Below the pieces are notes generated by a model. It was not told the DNA's origin and did not search any database. It saw only the letters and a list, made by a program, of their open reading frames with translations. This document shows, piece after piece, positions 18,579 through 26,741 of a stretch of DNA of 64,000 nt. The stretch spans positions 31,528 to 95,527 of the forward strand of contig NZ_FWXR01000019.1 of the NCBI RefSeq assembly GCF_900176465.1. Direction: 5' to 3'. The DNA comes from Fulvimarina manganoxydans (GTDB lineage Bacteria > Pseudomonadota > Alphaproteobacteria > Rhizobiales > Rhizobiaceae). The stretch's first letter is position 1, and each line of letters opens with the position of its first letter. The translations under genes and the position numbers were made by a program.

Positions 18579-18757
18579 GGATCGGGTCTCTTCTTATGCG
18601 GCCACAGCATGTGGCCGGTTGCCAAGACCCTATCCGATGGCCGGTTCGAAAGAAAAGTCGCACGCGATATGGAGACAAGGAGCGCGTATTGGCCGAAATT
18701 TGCGCCGCCGCCGCGTAAGCTCGGTGGGCCAACAGTGCCCGATCAGGCACCTTAAGT

Positions 18758-19825
18758 TCAAAGATCGGCGATCCAGCCCTTCAGCTCGCGGCGCACCATC
18801 GCCTCGATGACATCCATGCCGGGCTCTGAATCATTGAGGCAGGGGATGTGGCTGAACTTTTCGCCGCCCGCCTCGTGGAAGATCTCGCCGGCCTCGCCCG
18901 CGATCTCTTCGAGCGTCTCCAGACAATCAGAAACGAAGCCCGGATTGAGCACGGCGATACGCTTGATCCCTTCCTTGGGCAGGGCCTCGACGGTCTTGTC
19001 GGTATAGGGCTGGAGCCATTCCTCCGGCCCGAATCGGGACTGGAACGTCGTCATCAGCCGCCCCTCCGGCCAGCCGAGACGTTCGCGCAAGAGGCGCGTC
19101 GTCTTGTGGCAATGGCAATGATAGGGGTCGCCCTTGCGGAAATAGCTCTGCGGAATGCCGTGATAGGAGGCGATCACGCGCTCGGGCTCGAAATCGAGCG
19201 TTTCGAGATGGGTTTCGATCGAGCGGGCGAGGGCGTCGATATAGACCGGCTCGTCGTGATAGGCGGGCACGGTGCGCACGGCCGGCATCCAGCGCTTGCT
19301 CATCATGTGCTGGAAGAACTTGTCATTCACCGTCGCGGTCGTAGACGCCGAATATTGCGGATAGAGCGGGTAGACGAGGATGCGCTCGCAGCCCTGTTCC
19401 ATCAGGGCGTCGGTGCGCTCGGCGATCGAGGGATTGCCGTAGCGCATGCCCCAGTCGACGACGAGATTGCCATGCATGGCGAGGCGTTGGGCGAGCTTCT
19501 CTCCTTGGGCGCGGGTGAAAGTGCGCAAGGGGGATTCGTTCTTTTCGGTGTTCCAGATCTCGGCATAGGCCGCGCCGGATTTCTTCGGCCGCGTATTCAG
19601 AACGATGCCGTAGAGAATCGGATACCAGGCGATCTTTGGCCATTCGATGACGCGGCTGTCGGAGAGAAATTCCTTCAGATAACGGCGCATCGGCTTGAAA
19701 TCCGTGCCGTCGGGCGTGCCGAGATTGACGAGAAGCACGCCGACCTTGGGTTCGCGCACGACCGGATGGCCGTCCGGAAGAGGCCCGATCGCTCGTTCCG
19801 CCATGGTCTTCGTCACCGCGTTCAT
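18758..19825 (-). CDS. hemH: Ferrochelatase
   Basis: A 355-residue ferrochelatase that inserts ferrous iron into protoporphyrin IX to make protoheme. The VGVLLVNLGTPD N-terminal motif, the YPQYSASTT segment, the catalytic histidine in ASYHGIPQSY, the HCHKTTRLL segment and the FQSRFGPEEWLQPYTD motif with the metal-site glutamate are all present. The first methionine (19825) gives a slightly long N-terminus; ATG at 19804 is an alternative. It is in the same direction as the SPFH/NfeD pair downstream and the Omp10-like lipoprotein upstream, each separated by more than 150 bases. Confidence 0.97.
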   Translation of the reverse strand: MNAVTKTMAERAIGPLPDGHPVVREPKVGVLLVNLGTPDGTDFKPMRRYLKEFLSDSRVIEWPKIAWYPILYGIVLNTRPKKSGAAYAEIWNTEKNESPLRTFTRAQGEKLAQRLAMHGNLVVDWGMRYGNPSIAERTDALMEQGCERILVYPLYPQYSASTTATVNDKFFQHMMSKRWMPAVRTVPAYHDEPVYIDALARSIETHLETLDFEPERVIASYHGIPQSYFRKGDPYHCHCHKTTRLLRERLGWPEGRLMTTFQSRFGPEEWLQPYTDKTVEALPKEGIKRIAVLNPGFVSDCLETLEEIAGEAGEIFHEAGGEKFSHIPCLNDSEPGMDVIEAMVRRELKGWIADL

Positions 19826-19990
19826 AGTCGCCGCCTCGCTCCTGTTCGTCTCGTCTTATGATGCGCGGGGCCAGAACGAGACCCGCCGCACGACGCTGAC
19901 CGATATAGTCAATTTCGTGCGGCATGGAACGCGTCGAATCTGCGCGGGGGCAGGAAACGCTGTGTCACCTGCCTTACCGTGCTCGGTCGG

Positions 19991-20356
19991 TTAGGCGCGG
20001 GTCAGCTCGAACCGGCTGCCTGTCGACGTCGCGCAGGCCAGACGGTTGGTCTGAACCTGATTGCAATTGGCCGCGACCTCGTTGTTATTGGTCGTCGACC
20101 GATAAACGATGTTGATCTGGCCGGGGCCGAGATTGGAATAGGTGCCGCTCGCCAGGACACCGCCGGTGCCGGTCTCGGTCGATTGAAACCGACCATTTTG
20201 CAAAGAGACCGTGTAGGCGATAGGGCCGCCAACGGAGGCCCAGCGGCCTTCGATCCCCTGGGGCTGAGGCGGAAGGGCCTCCTGTCGTGGTTCGCTCACG
20301 CAGGCGGCAAGGCCGCTCGAGAGGGCAAGGCTGGCGATCAGGACACTGCGACGCAT
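19991..20356 (-). CDS. omp10: Omp10-like outer-membrane lipoprotein
   Basis: A 121-residue lipoprotein: basic start MRRS, hydrophobic core, and lipobox GLAAC with Cys19. The mature part carries the features I recall for Brucella Omp10: PQGIEGRWA near the start, a GRFQSTETGTGGVLASGTY segment, IVYRSTTNNN, and a C-terminal TNRLACATSTGSRFELTR block with a cysteine pair (NCNQ and LACA) likely to form a disulfide. The start at 20356 is chosen over a longer frame from 20383 because it gives a normal signal peptide. The function of Omp10 is not defined by the sequence. Confidence 0.85.
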   Translation of the reverse strand: MRRSVLIASLALSSGLAACVSEPRQEALPPQPQGIEGRWASVGGPIAYTVSLQNGRFQSTETGTGGVLASGTYSNLGPGQINIVYRSTTNNNEVAANCNQVQTNRLACATSTGSRFELTRA

Positions 20357-20685
20357 GATACGGGACCTATCGGTTCGATCCAAGGGAGAGCCTGTCGGCT
20401 TTTGCTGCCAGGCCGTTTTCAGGGCATCGGCTGGACGCGGCTGACGCGACCGTCGATCCGAAGCGATGTCCCGGCCGGGGAGGAGGCCGATAAGGCTCCA
20501 ACTCCACGATCCCCGTCTTGCCGGTGGCGTTCGAATTGGCTCGTATCGCCCTGAATTCCGATTATCGCAATTTTAACGATATGTCATTGCGAGAGCGGAC
20601 GGCGAAACCCTCCGATCTGAGGACACGGTTAACGTGGCCAAAGGCCGGTGCCGACGCGGAACGGGCGAGAACTCCCTCTTCGCTG
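20357..20685. other. Intergenic region between omp10 and the NTF2-like gene
   Basis: About 330 bases without a supported gene. An inverted repeat TCGCAAT ... ATTGCGA spans about 20564-20591 within an AT-rich patch (AATTTTAACGATATG) that could be the omp10 promoter region. Nothing else is recognised. Confidence 0.3.
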
Positions 20686-21132
20686 TCAGGCGTCGTTCTG
20701 GGCGCGCTTCATCGGAATCACCGAGTGGATCGCGCCGAGCGTCTCCAAAGAGCGGATGCGGTCGTCGCCGGTGAAGGCGAACCAATACATGGTCGTGCCG
20801 GTCACCAAGGCCCCGGAATTTTCGTCGCGGCGCGACCAGTCGCAGCGGCTGGCCGCTTCGTCGCCTTCGCAGATGACGCCCCGCAGTTCGAACGTCAGAT
20901 AGCTCGAGCGCTTGAGGAGTTCCTCGATGAAGGCGCGGGTCTCGGTTTCGCCACGCAGCTGGAACTCGCCTTCCATGCGCTCGAACCAGGGTTCGCTGGA
21001 GAGGGCGGCGTTGGAGCGCTGCGATACGACGGCGCCAGGATAGAAGTGTCGGGCAATCGTGCCGATCTGGCCCGACATGACAGCCGTCATGACCTCTTCG
21101 ACCGCGTCTCGTCTCGCCTCTTGATTCGCCAT
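20686..21132 (-). CDS. NTF2-like / SnoaL-fold protein
   Basis: A 148-residue single-domain protein with the cone-shaped NTF2-like (SnoaL) fold pattern: an N-terminal helix pair (VEEVMTAVMSGQIGTIARHF), a strand-turn region (RGETETRAFIEELLKR), and terminal beta strands with GVICEGDEAASRCDW and MYWFAFTGDDRIRSLE. ATG at 21132 (MANQEARRD) has a GGAG ribosome site 8 bases upstream; the longer frame to 21207 is not needed. Such proteins are small-molecule-binding or enzymatic, but no catalytic residues can be assigned. It lies 106 bases downstream of homospermidine synthase on the same strand. Confidence 0.75.
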   Translation of the reverse strand: MANQEARRDAVEEVMTAVMSGQIGTIARHFYPGAVVSQRSNAALSSEPWFERMEGEFQLRGETETRAFIEELLKRSSYLTFELRGVICEGDEAASRCDWSRRDENSGALVTGTTMYWFAFTGDDRIRSLETLGAIHSVIPMKRAQNDA

Positions 21133-21238
21133 ATTGATCTCCGGTCGGCCGGCCCGCTCAGGACGAAGGGTCGGCCAGAAAGAAAGGACCGGCCACTGCC
21201 GGACCATCCTTCAACCAGCGAAGCTAAGCATTTGATCC

Positions 21239-22684
21239 TTATCGGACAAGGATATTGCGGAACTGCCAGGGGTCTTTCTCGTCGATATCCTCAGGAAAGA
21301 GGCCGGGACGATCGGTCAGCGGCGTCCAATCGGTGTAATAGCCGTTCACCGGGCCCAGATAGGGCGTCTGAACCTCCAGGCAGCGGCGATAATCCATCTC
21401 GTCGGCCTCGACGATACCGGATTCCGGGTTTTCCAGCGCCCAGACCATGCCGGCGAGAACCGCCGAAGTCACCTGCAGACCCGTCGCGTTCTGATAGGGC
21501 GCGATGTTGCGGGTTTCCTGGATCGAGAGCTGCGAGCCGTACCAATAGGCGTTCTTGTCGTGGCCATAGAGAAGCACGCCGAGTTCGTCGATGCCGTCCA
21601 TGATCTCGTTCTCGTCGAGAACGTGAAGCACCGGCTGGGTTTTGCCCGCGGCGCCGAAAAGCTCGTGCAGGGAGAGCACGGCGTCGTTGGCCGGATGGTA
21701 GGCGTAATGGCAGGTCGGCCGATAGGTGACCTCGCCATCCTTGTTCTTATGGGTGAAGTAGTCCGCGATCGAGATCGACTCGTTGTGCGTGACGAGGAAG
21801 CCGTATTGAGCGCCGGGTGTGGGGCACCAGGTGCGCACACGGGTGTTGGCGCCGGGCTGCTCCAGATAGATCGCCGCCTTGCAGCCCTTTTTGTGCTCCT
21901 TGGCGTTCTTCGGCATCCACTTCTCATGGGTGCCCCAGCCGAGTTCCGAAGGCTGCATGCCTTCCGAGAGGAAGCCTTCAACCGACCAGGTGTTCCAGAA
22001 GACGCCCATCGGCTTGGGGTTATAGGCGCGCTGGGTGTCGCGCTCGGCGATGTGGATGCCCTTGACGCCGGACTTCTTCATCAGCTTGGCCCAGCCGGCG
22101 CGATCGCTGGCGGCAGGCTCCTCGAAGTCGAGACCGGTCGCTTGCGCGATATCGACAAGGGCCTTCTTCACGAACCAGGAGACCATGCCGGGATTGGCGC
22201 CGCAGCATGAGACCGCCGTCGTGCCACCCGGATTGGCCTTCTTTTCCTTCCGCACGGTCTCGCGCAGGGCGTAATTGGTGCGCTCGGCATTCGACATGTT
22301 CTTGTCGAAATAGAAGCCGAGCCAGGGCTCGACGACCGTGTCGATATAAAGAACGCCAAGCTCGCGGCAGAGCTTGATGAGGTCGAGCGAACCGGTGTCG
22401 ACGGAGAGGTTGACGCAGAAGCCCTGGCCGCCGCCTTCGGTGAGCAAGGGGGTCAGAACCTCGCGATAATTCTGCTTGGTGATTCCCTGATGAACGAAGC
22501 GGATGCCGCGCTGGTCGAGGATCCAGCGATCGGCATCGTTGGGATCGACGACGATGAAGCGTGAGGGATCGTAGTTGAAGTGGCGTTCGATCAGCGGCAG
22601 CGTGCCTTTGCCGATCGACCCGAAGCCGATCATCACGATGGGACCATTGATGGTGCCGTGGGTCGGGTAGTCGGGATGGGCCAT
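21239..22684 (-). CDS. hss: Homospermidine synthase
   Basis: A 481-residue homospermidine synthase that makes sym-homospermidine from putrescine and spermidine (or two putrescines) with NAD+. The N-terminal Rossmann motif is VMIGFGSIGKGTLPLI. Other family blocks are VNLSVDTGSLDLIKLC, DTVVEPWLGFY, SCCGANPGMVSWFVK and the C-terminal GPVNGYYTDWTPL. Length matches the bacterial enzymes of rhizobia and Blastochloris. ATG at 22684 (MAHPDYPTHG) has a GAGAGG ribosome site; the frame is open to 22795 but that extension is arginine-rich and not needed. Homospermidine is the main polyamine of many rhizobia. No other polyamine gene is adjacent. Confidence 0.96.
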   Translation of the reverse strand: MAHPDYPTHGTINGPIVMIGFGSIGKGTLPLIERHFNYDPSRFIVVDPNDADRWILDQRGIRFVHQGITKQNYREVLTPLLTEGGGQGFCVNLSVDTGSLDLIKLCRELGVLYIDTVVEPWLGFYFDKNMSNAERTNYALRETVRKEKKANPGGTTAVSCCGANPGMVSWFVKKALVDIAQATGLDFEEPAASDRAGWAKLMKKSGVKGIHIAERDTQRAYNPKPMGVFWNTWSVEGFLSEGMQPSELGWGTHEKWMPKNAKEHKKGCKAAIYLEQPGANTRVRTWCPTPGAQYGFLVTHNESISIADYFTHKNKDGEVTYRPTCHYAYHPANDAVLSLHELFGAAGKTQPVLHVLDENEIMDGIDELGVLLYGHDKNAYWYGSQLSIQETRNIAPYQNATGLQVTSAVLAGMVWALENPESGIVEADEMDYRRCLEVQTPYLGPVNGYYTDWTPLTDRPGLFPEDIDEKDPWQFRNILVR

Positions 22685-23098
22685 GAAGAAGAACCTCTCG
22701 TCTCGGCGCCGGATGCGGACAGAAGAATGAAACCCGCCTTTAGCTTTATAGACGGGTGGCCGGTCATGCGCTGCGCTAGACGGTTTCTGTGTCAAAGTGA
22801 AGGGGGAGCCTGCGGCTTCGAAGCGCCAAAAGGGCCGTGGGCAAGCCGCGACTCAGATCACGGGCTCTTGGAGATGACCGGCCGCGCATCATCGATCCCC
22901 TCGTTTCGGCGAAAGGTTGCCGAGTACATACCGCCGGTTTCAACAATGCTCGCGGTACACCTCATATTCGACAAAAGCGTATGACATCGGCTTGATCCAG
23001 AAAAATTCCCCTTGTACCGACAGGCGATCGACATCTTCGTTTTCGCGTTCTCACCAAACATTAACGCAACGCCTTCCAAACTTTCGAAAGCATCACCA
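22685..23098. promoter_or_regulatory. Divergent intergenic region between hss and the NYN gene
   Basis: About 410 bases with no supported gene. The right half (22965-23098) is AT-richer (for example GAAAAATTCCCCTTGTACCG and CACCAAACATTAACGC) and probably carries the NYN promoter. A CTTTCGAAAG palindrome lies at 23081-23090, just before the start codon, which has no clear Shine-Dalgarno sequence. Confidence 0.4.
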
Positions 23099-23701
23099 AT
23101 GTTCGACCAGCGCGAGAAAATCGCACTTTTTATCGATGGCGCTAACCTATATGCGGCGTCCCGAAATCTCGGATTCGACATCGATTACCGGAAAATGCTG
23201 ACCTTCTTCCAGAAGAAGGCCTATCTCCTTAGGGCGTATTATTATACTGCATTGATCGAAGACCAGGAATATTCTTCCATCCGGCCATTGATCGACTGGC
23301 TCGATTATAATGGCTATCGGGTCGTGACCAAGCCGGCGAAAGAGTTCACCGACCCGTCCGGACGCCGCAAGGTGAAGGGCAATATGGATATCGAGCTCGC
23401 CATCGACGCGATGGAGCTCGTGGATACGGTCGATCACTTCGTTCTCTTCTCCGGGGACGGCGATTTCCGCTCGCTGGTGGATGCGCTGCAGCGTAAGGGC
23501 CGGAAGGTCTCGGTCGTCTCGACCCTGTCGACCCAGCCGCCGATGATCTCCGACGATCTGCGCCGCCAGGCCGATCACTTCATCGATCTGTCGAGCCTCA
23601 AGGCCGATATCGGCCGCAGCCAGGCTGAACGCGAAGCGCGGCTGGCCCGCCGGGCCGAGGCGGAAGCCAATCTGCCGGACGACGAAGACGACGATTATTG
23701 A
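23099..23701 (+). CDS. NYN/LabA-like PIN-fold nuclease domain protein
   Basis: A 200-residue NYN (LabA/DUF88) protein, a PIN-like fold expected to cleave RNA using divalent metal. Visible acidic motifs are IALFIDGANLYAASR (first catalytic Asp), KGNMDIELAIDAME (central Asp) and VLFSGDGDFRSLVDALQRKGRKVSVVS (third and fourth Asp, in parts). A charged tail ends DDEDDDY. ATG at 23099 is used because MFDQREKIALF begins the conserved domain; no good ribosome site is present. The stop overlaps a possible TTG start of the uracil-DNA glycosylase gene, so the two are co-transcribed. In other rhizobia, as I recall, this pair sits close to rpoZ-relA-pyrE; here 6 kb lies between. Confidence 0.88.
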   Translation: MFDQREKIALFIDGANLYAASRNLGFDIDYRKMLTFFQKKAYLLRAYYYTALIEDQEYSSIRPLIDWLDYNGYRVVTKPAKEFTDPSGRRKVKGNMDIELAIDAMELVDTVDHFVLFSGDGDFRSLVDALQRKGRKVSVVSTLSTQPPMISDDLRRQADHFIDLSSLKADIGRSQAEREARLARRAEAEANLPDDEDDDY

Positions 23702-23712
23702 GCGGCTCCGCA

Positions 23713-24402
23713 ATGGCGACCTTTTCGCCTACCGGACAATCGGGTGATATGACCGGCGTTTCAGCCTATCCCGCTCGCGATTGCCCGCTCTGCCCTCGCC
23801 TGGTCGCTTTCCGCGAGGAATGGCGCGCAAAGGAGCCCGATTGGCACAATGCCCCGGTTCCAAGCTTCCTGCCGCCTGACGGGGCAGGGGCCGTCGAACT
23901 CCTGATCGTCGGTCTCGCGCCGGGTGTGCGCGGGGCCAATCGGACCGGCCGTCCCTTCACCGGCGACTATGCCGGCGATCTCCTCTATTCGACGCTTGCG
24001 CGTTACGGCCTCGCCAATGACAAGTTCGATGCGCGGCCCGATGATGGCCTCGTCCTGAATCGCACCGCGATCACCAATGCCGTGCGATGCGTGCCGCCGG
24101 AGAACAAGCCGGTAGGGGCGGAGATCGCCACTTGCCGAACCTTTCTCGAAGCGACGATTGCGCGGTTCGACAACTTGTCGGCGATCGTCACCTTGGGCAA
24201 GATCGCCCATGACTCGACGCTACGGGCGCTCGGGGTCAAGCTGAAGGATGCGCCTTTCTCCCATGGCGGGCGCTTTGAGATCGGCTCGGTGACGCTATTT
24301 TCGACCTATCACTGTTCGCGCTACAATACGAATACGGGCCGGCTGACACCTGAAATGTTCCATGCTGTCTTCGAGGCAGTGAGCACGCATCTCGTGCACT
24401 GA
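23713..24402 (+). CDS. Uracil-DNA glycosylase, family 4/5 (UdgB-like)
   Basis: A uracil-DNA glycosylase of about 229 residues with iron-sulfur cluster cysteines in CPLCPRL, in NAVRCVPPENKPVG and in a later C-rich stretch (IATCRTFL). The LLIVGLAPGVRGANRTGRPFTGDYAGDLL motif (read in parts) is the uracil-recognition block, with APG rather than the GE(A/G)PG of family 4, which favours family 5. The C-terminal TYHCSRYNTNTGRLTPEMF contains the conserved histidine. It removes uracil and other deaminated bases from DNA. The start is ATG at 23713, or a TTG at 23698 overlapping the NYN stop as TTGA. Confidence 0.9.
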   Translation: MATFSPTGQSGDMTGVSAYPARDCPLCPRLVAFREEWRAKEPDWHNAPVPSFLPPDGAGAVELLIVGLAPGVRGANRTGRPFTGDYAGDLLYSTLARYGLANDKFDARPDDGLVLNRTAITNAVRCVPPENKPVGAEIATCRTFLEATIARFDNLSAIVTLGKIAHDSTLRALGVKLKDAPFSHGGRFEIGSVTLFSTYHCSRYNTNTGRLTPEMFHAVFEAVSTHLVH

Positions 24403-24792
24403 TCCGGCTATCATCTCATCGCTTGTGCGCTTTGGATTTGGATTCAGCCGAGGGTAAACGGCTTGCGCTACGCCCGCGACGCATCGTCATTCTCGCTACG
24501 GAGACCGAGACAGACGATGCGCGGAAGGCGGGTCTGCAGGTTCAGCAGTCGGGACGAATTTCGGATGGCTTGATTGTTCAAGCACGCTGCTGAAGCGCGA
24601 TGATGTGCGCAGGAGGGAAGCGTTATCCGCGAGCCCGGAGGCTGACATCCGCTTGAAGCTCCGACAAGTCTCGATCATTCCCGAATAGAACGGCGTCGGC
24701 AGCGCCCACGGGGCTGACGATGACTGGACGCCGGGGCCGTCCCTTCGCAGCGTCTATCGTCTCAAAGATAGGCTTCGAAGCGAACGCAAGAC
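24403..24792. other. Intergenic stretch with no gene recognised
   Basis: About 390 bases between convergent genes. Open frames here are short and have no recognisable motifs. Two near-identical short words around 24486 and 24515 (GACGCATCGTC and GACGATGCGC) form a long-range inverted repeat, but no RNA gene could be identified. Confidence 0.3.
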
Positions 24793-24835
24793 GCCGGGCG
24801 CGGAAGGAGACATCCCGTCTCCTTCCGCGCCCGGC
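24793..24835. terminator. Strong bidirectional terminator hairpin
   Basis: A 19-base perfect stem (beginning GCCGGGCGCGGAAGG) with a 5-base ATCCC loop, followed on the plus strand by TTTCTTT. It lies 18 bases beyond the stop of the minus-strand DUF882 gene and probably ends that transcript and any rightward read-through from the glycosylase gene. Confidence 0.85.
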
Positions 24836-24853
24836 TTTCTTTGCAACATTCGA

Positions 24854-26467
24854 TCAGTTGGCCGCCTCGCCGAAGAATGCGACGGCCTCGAAGCGGGCTG
24901 CGATCTCGTCCTGGCTCTTGGTCGCGACTGGCTTGCGCGGTGCCGGGGGCAGGCTGTCGGCGACGCGGATCACACGGCCCCCCTTGCCGGAGAGGTCGGC
25001 GGCCATGGCCGCATCCTCTTCGGAGCTGGCCGCCGCCGCGATGGCGGCAATCGTGCGGGCTGTCTCTGAAGACTGTCTGACAACCGGCTCTTTAGCCTCC
25101 GCTTTGCGAACGCGCTCAGGTCGAGCTGACGGGGCGACGGCTGCCACTGTCGTCAGGGCCGCCTGCGTTTCGGCTTGTTTCGCAGGCCGGGTCGGAAGCT
25201 TCTCGGGCACTGCAGCGGCGACCGCTTCGCTGTTCAGAACCGTTGCGAAGGGCGGGCGCTGGCGCGGTGTCGGCACGGCATAGGCCAGCTCGCCGGCGGC
25301 CGTCTCGTTGACGCTTGGGCTCTCGCTTTCGAGGGCGGCGACCATGGTCGCGACCTCGTCTTGGGACGGCTCAGATGCTTCGACGGGCGCCTCGATCGTC
25401 GCGGGGACAGCGCGGCCAGGCGCCCAGCGCGGAAGCGGGATCTCGGACGGGGCGAGCGCGGCAATCACCGTGGCCGGCTCGGAGCTCGCGGCGTTGACGG
25501 CGGCAGCCGGAGCGTTGCGCGGATCGGAGCGCGTGTCGAAACCGGCGTCGAGCATGGCGACGGTCGGTTGCGGAATGGCGCCCGGCGTCGGGCGCGAGGT
25601 CGGGACGACGCTCGCAACGACCGGGGCCTGAGGCTGGCGAGCGGCCGGGGCGGACCGGGCCGGGCTCGTTGCAATCTCGGCCTCGTCCTCGGCCTCATCC
25701 GCGCCGCCATCGCCGAAGAGCATGGCGAGCAGGGTCTTGCCGCCGCCCGAGGAGCCGCCCGACGCGTTGGCGACTTCCAGGCTGGAAGACGAACGGCGCG
25801 ACTTATAGGAGGCGAGGGCCTGCTGATAGCCAGGCAAAGGCTTGCCGTCGGACGGGACGTGGACCGTATTGCCATTCGGGAAGACCGCTAGCAGCTGCTT
25901 GCGGCTCATGCGCGGCCAATGGCGGGCATTGCCGGTGTCGAAATGGACGAAGGGCGAGCCGGACTTCGGATAATAGCCGACGCCGCCCACCTGCATCTTC
26001 AGGCCAATGGCGCGAAGCTTGGCGAGCGGAACGTCGGGAATGTAGAAGTCGAGCGCCTTGCCGACCATGTGCTGGCTCTTTTGAGCCTGGCCGCCACGGG
26101 TGCGCCGAAGCATGCTGTTGGTCGCCGGCGAGCGATAGCCGCAGATGACATGGATATAGTCGCGACTGCCCGACTGGCGATACGCTTCCCAGACCAAGTC
26201 GAGAAGCTTCGGATCCATGGTGATCTCCTTGCCCTTGCGCCAATCGCGCATGAACCAGTTGATCTTCTTCAGCTCACCCTGATCGTATCGGCCGTTGCGC
26301 TTATAGTCGAAGCTGGCGCGCTCACGGGTGTGAAGATTGTAGAATTTGAGGGTCCGCGTCTCGGCCTGGGCGGCAGGCACGGCCATGAGGAAGCTCAAGG
26401 CCATCGTTGCGGCGAGCATGGCCAGACGCCAGGTGCTCGCACCCGGTACGGCAGTCAGTCCGAACAT
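24854..26467 (-). CDS. DUF882 domain envelope protein (M15-like peptidase fold) with long disordered tail
   Basis: A 537-residue exported protein. A signal peptide (AMLAATMALSFLMAVPAAQA) is followed by a DUF882 domain at about 36-200, related to D,D-carboxypeptidases of the M15 family: ICGYRSPATNSMLR, KSQHMVGKALDFYIP and GGVGYYPKSGSPFVHFDTG carry the zinc-site-like His, Asp and His. The remaining 330 residues are low-complexity, rich in Ala, Pro, Ser and Glu, with several PTPRQRP- or SARP-like short motifs. The domain probably acts on peptidoglycan, but this is inferred. A TTAA-N7-TTAA site at 26626-26640 lies about 160 bases upstream. Confidence 0.88.
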   Translation of the reverse strand: MFGLTAVPGASTWRLAMLAATMALSFLMAVPAAQAETRTLKFYNLHTRERASFDYKRNGRYDQGELKKINWFMRDWRKGKEITMDPKLLDLVWEAYRQSGSRDYIHVICGYRSPATNSMLRRTRGGQAQKSQHMVGKALDFYIPDVPLAKLRAIGLKMQVGGVGYYPKSGSPFVHFDTGNARHWPRMSRKQLLAVFPNGNTVHVPSDGKPLPGYQQALASYKSRRSSSSLEVANASGGSSGGGKTLLAMLFGDGGADEAEDEAEIATSPARSAPAARQPQAPVVASVVPTSRPTPGAIPQPTVAMLDAGFDTRSDPRNAPAAAVNAASSEPATVIAALAPSEIPLPRWAPGRAVPATIEAPVEASEPSQDEVATMVAALESESPSVNETAAGELAYAVPTPRQRPPFATVLNSEAVAAAVPEKLPTRPAKQAETQAALTTVAAVAPSARPERVRKAEAKEPVVRQSSETARTIAAIAAAASSEEDAAMAADLSGKGGRVIRVADSLPPAPRKPVATKSQDEIAARFEAVAFFGEAAN

Positions 26468-26625
26468 CGAAGTCCAATCCCCTTCCGAATGACCAAATCG
26501 ATCCCCGTATCCCTCGGGTGATCGCCGATCTCAGGATCTCGTCGACCCTTGCTGTCACAGATTCCGACGAACTGCGGCATAACGATGACAGTATGGCCCA
26601 ATTCGAACATTCAGCCTTAAAATGC

Positions 26626-26640
26626 TTAAGGTCGGGTTAA
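26626..26640. promoter_or_regulatory. Candidate CtrA binding site
   Basis: TTAA-GGTCGGG-TTAA matches the TTAA-N7-TTAA core of the alphaproteobacterial cell-cycle regulator CtrA. It is about 160 bases upstream of the minus-strand DUF882 gene, in an AT-rich island, and overlaps a CCTTAA-N5-TTAAGG inverted repeat. A single match could be chance. Confidence 0.4.
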
Positions 26641-26741
26641 GGTTAAAACTTGGTCGCCTGACAAGCTATTGGTTTCGCAGCCCTCCTGCCGCAAGGTCCG
26701 CTTCGCCCCTTAAGAGGCAAAGCGCCAGCGGACAGCGCAGG

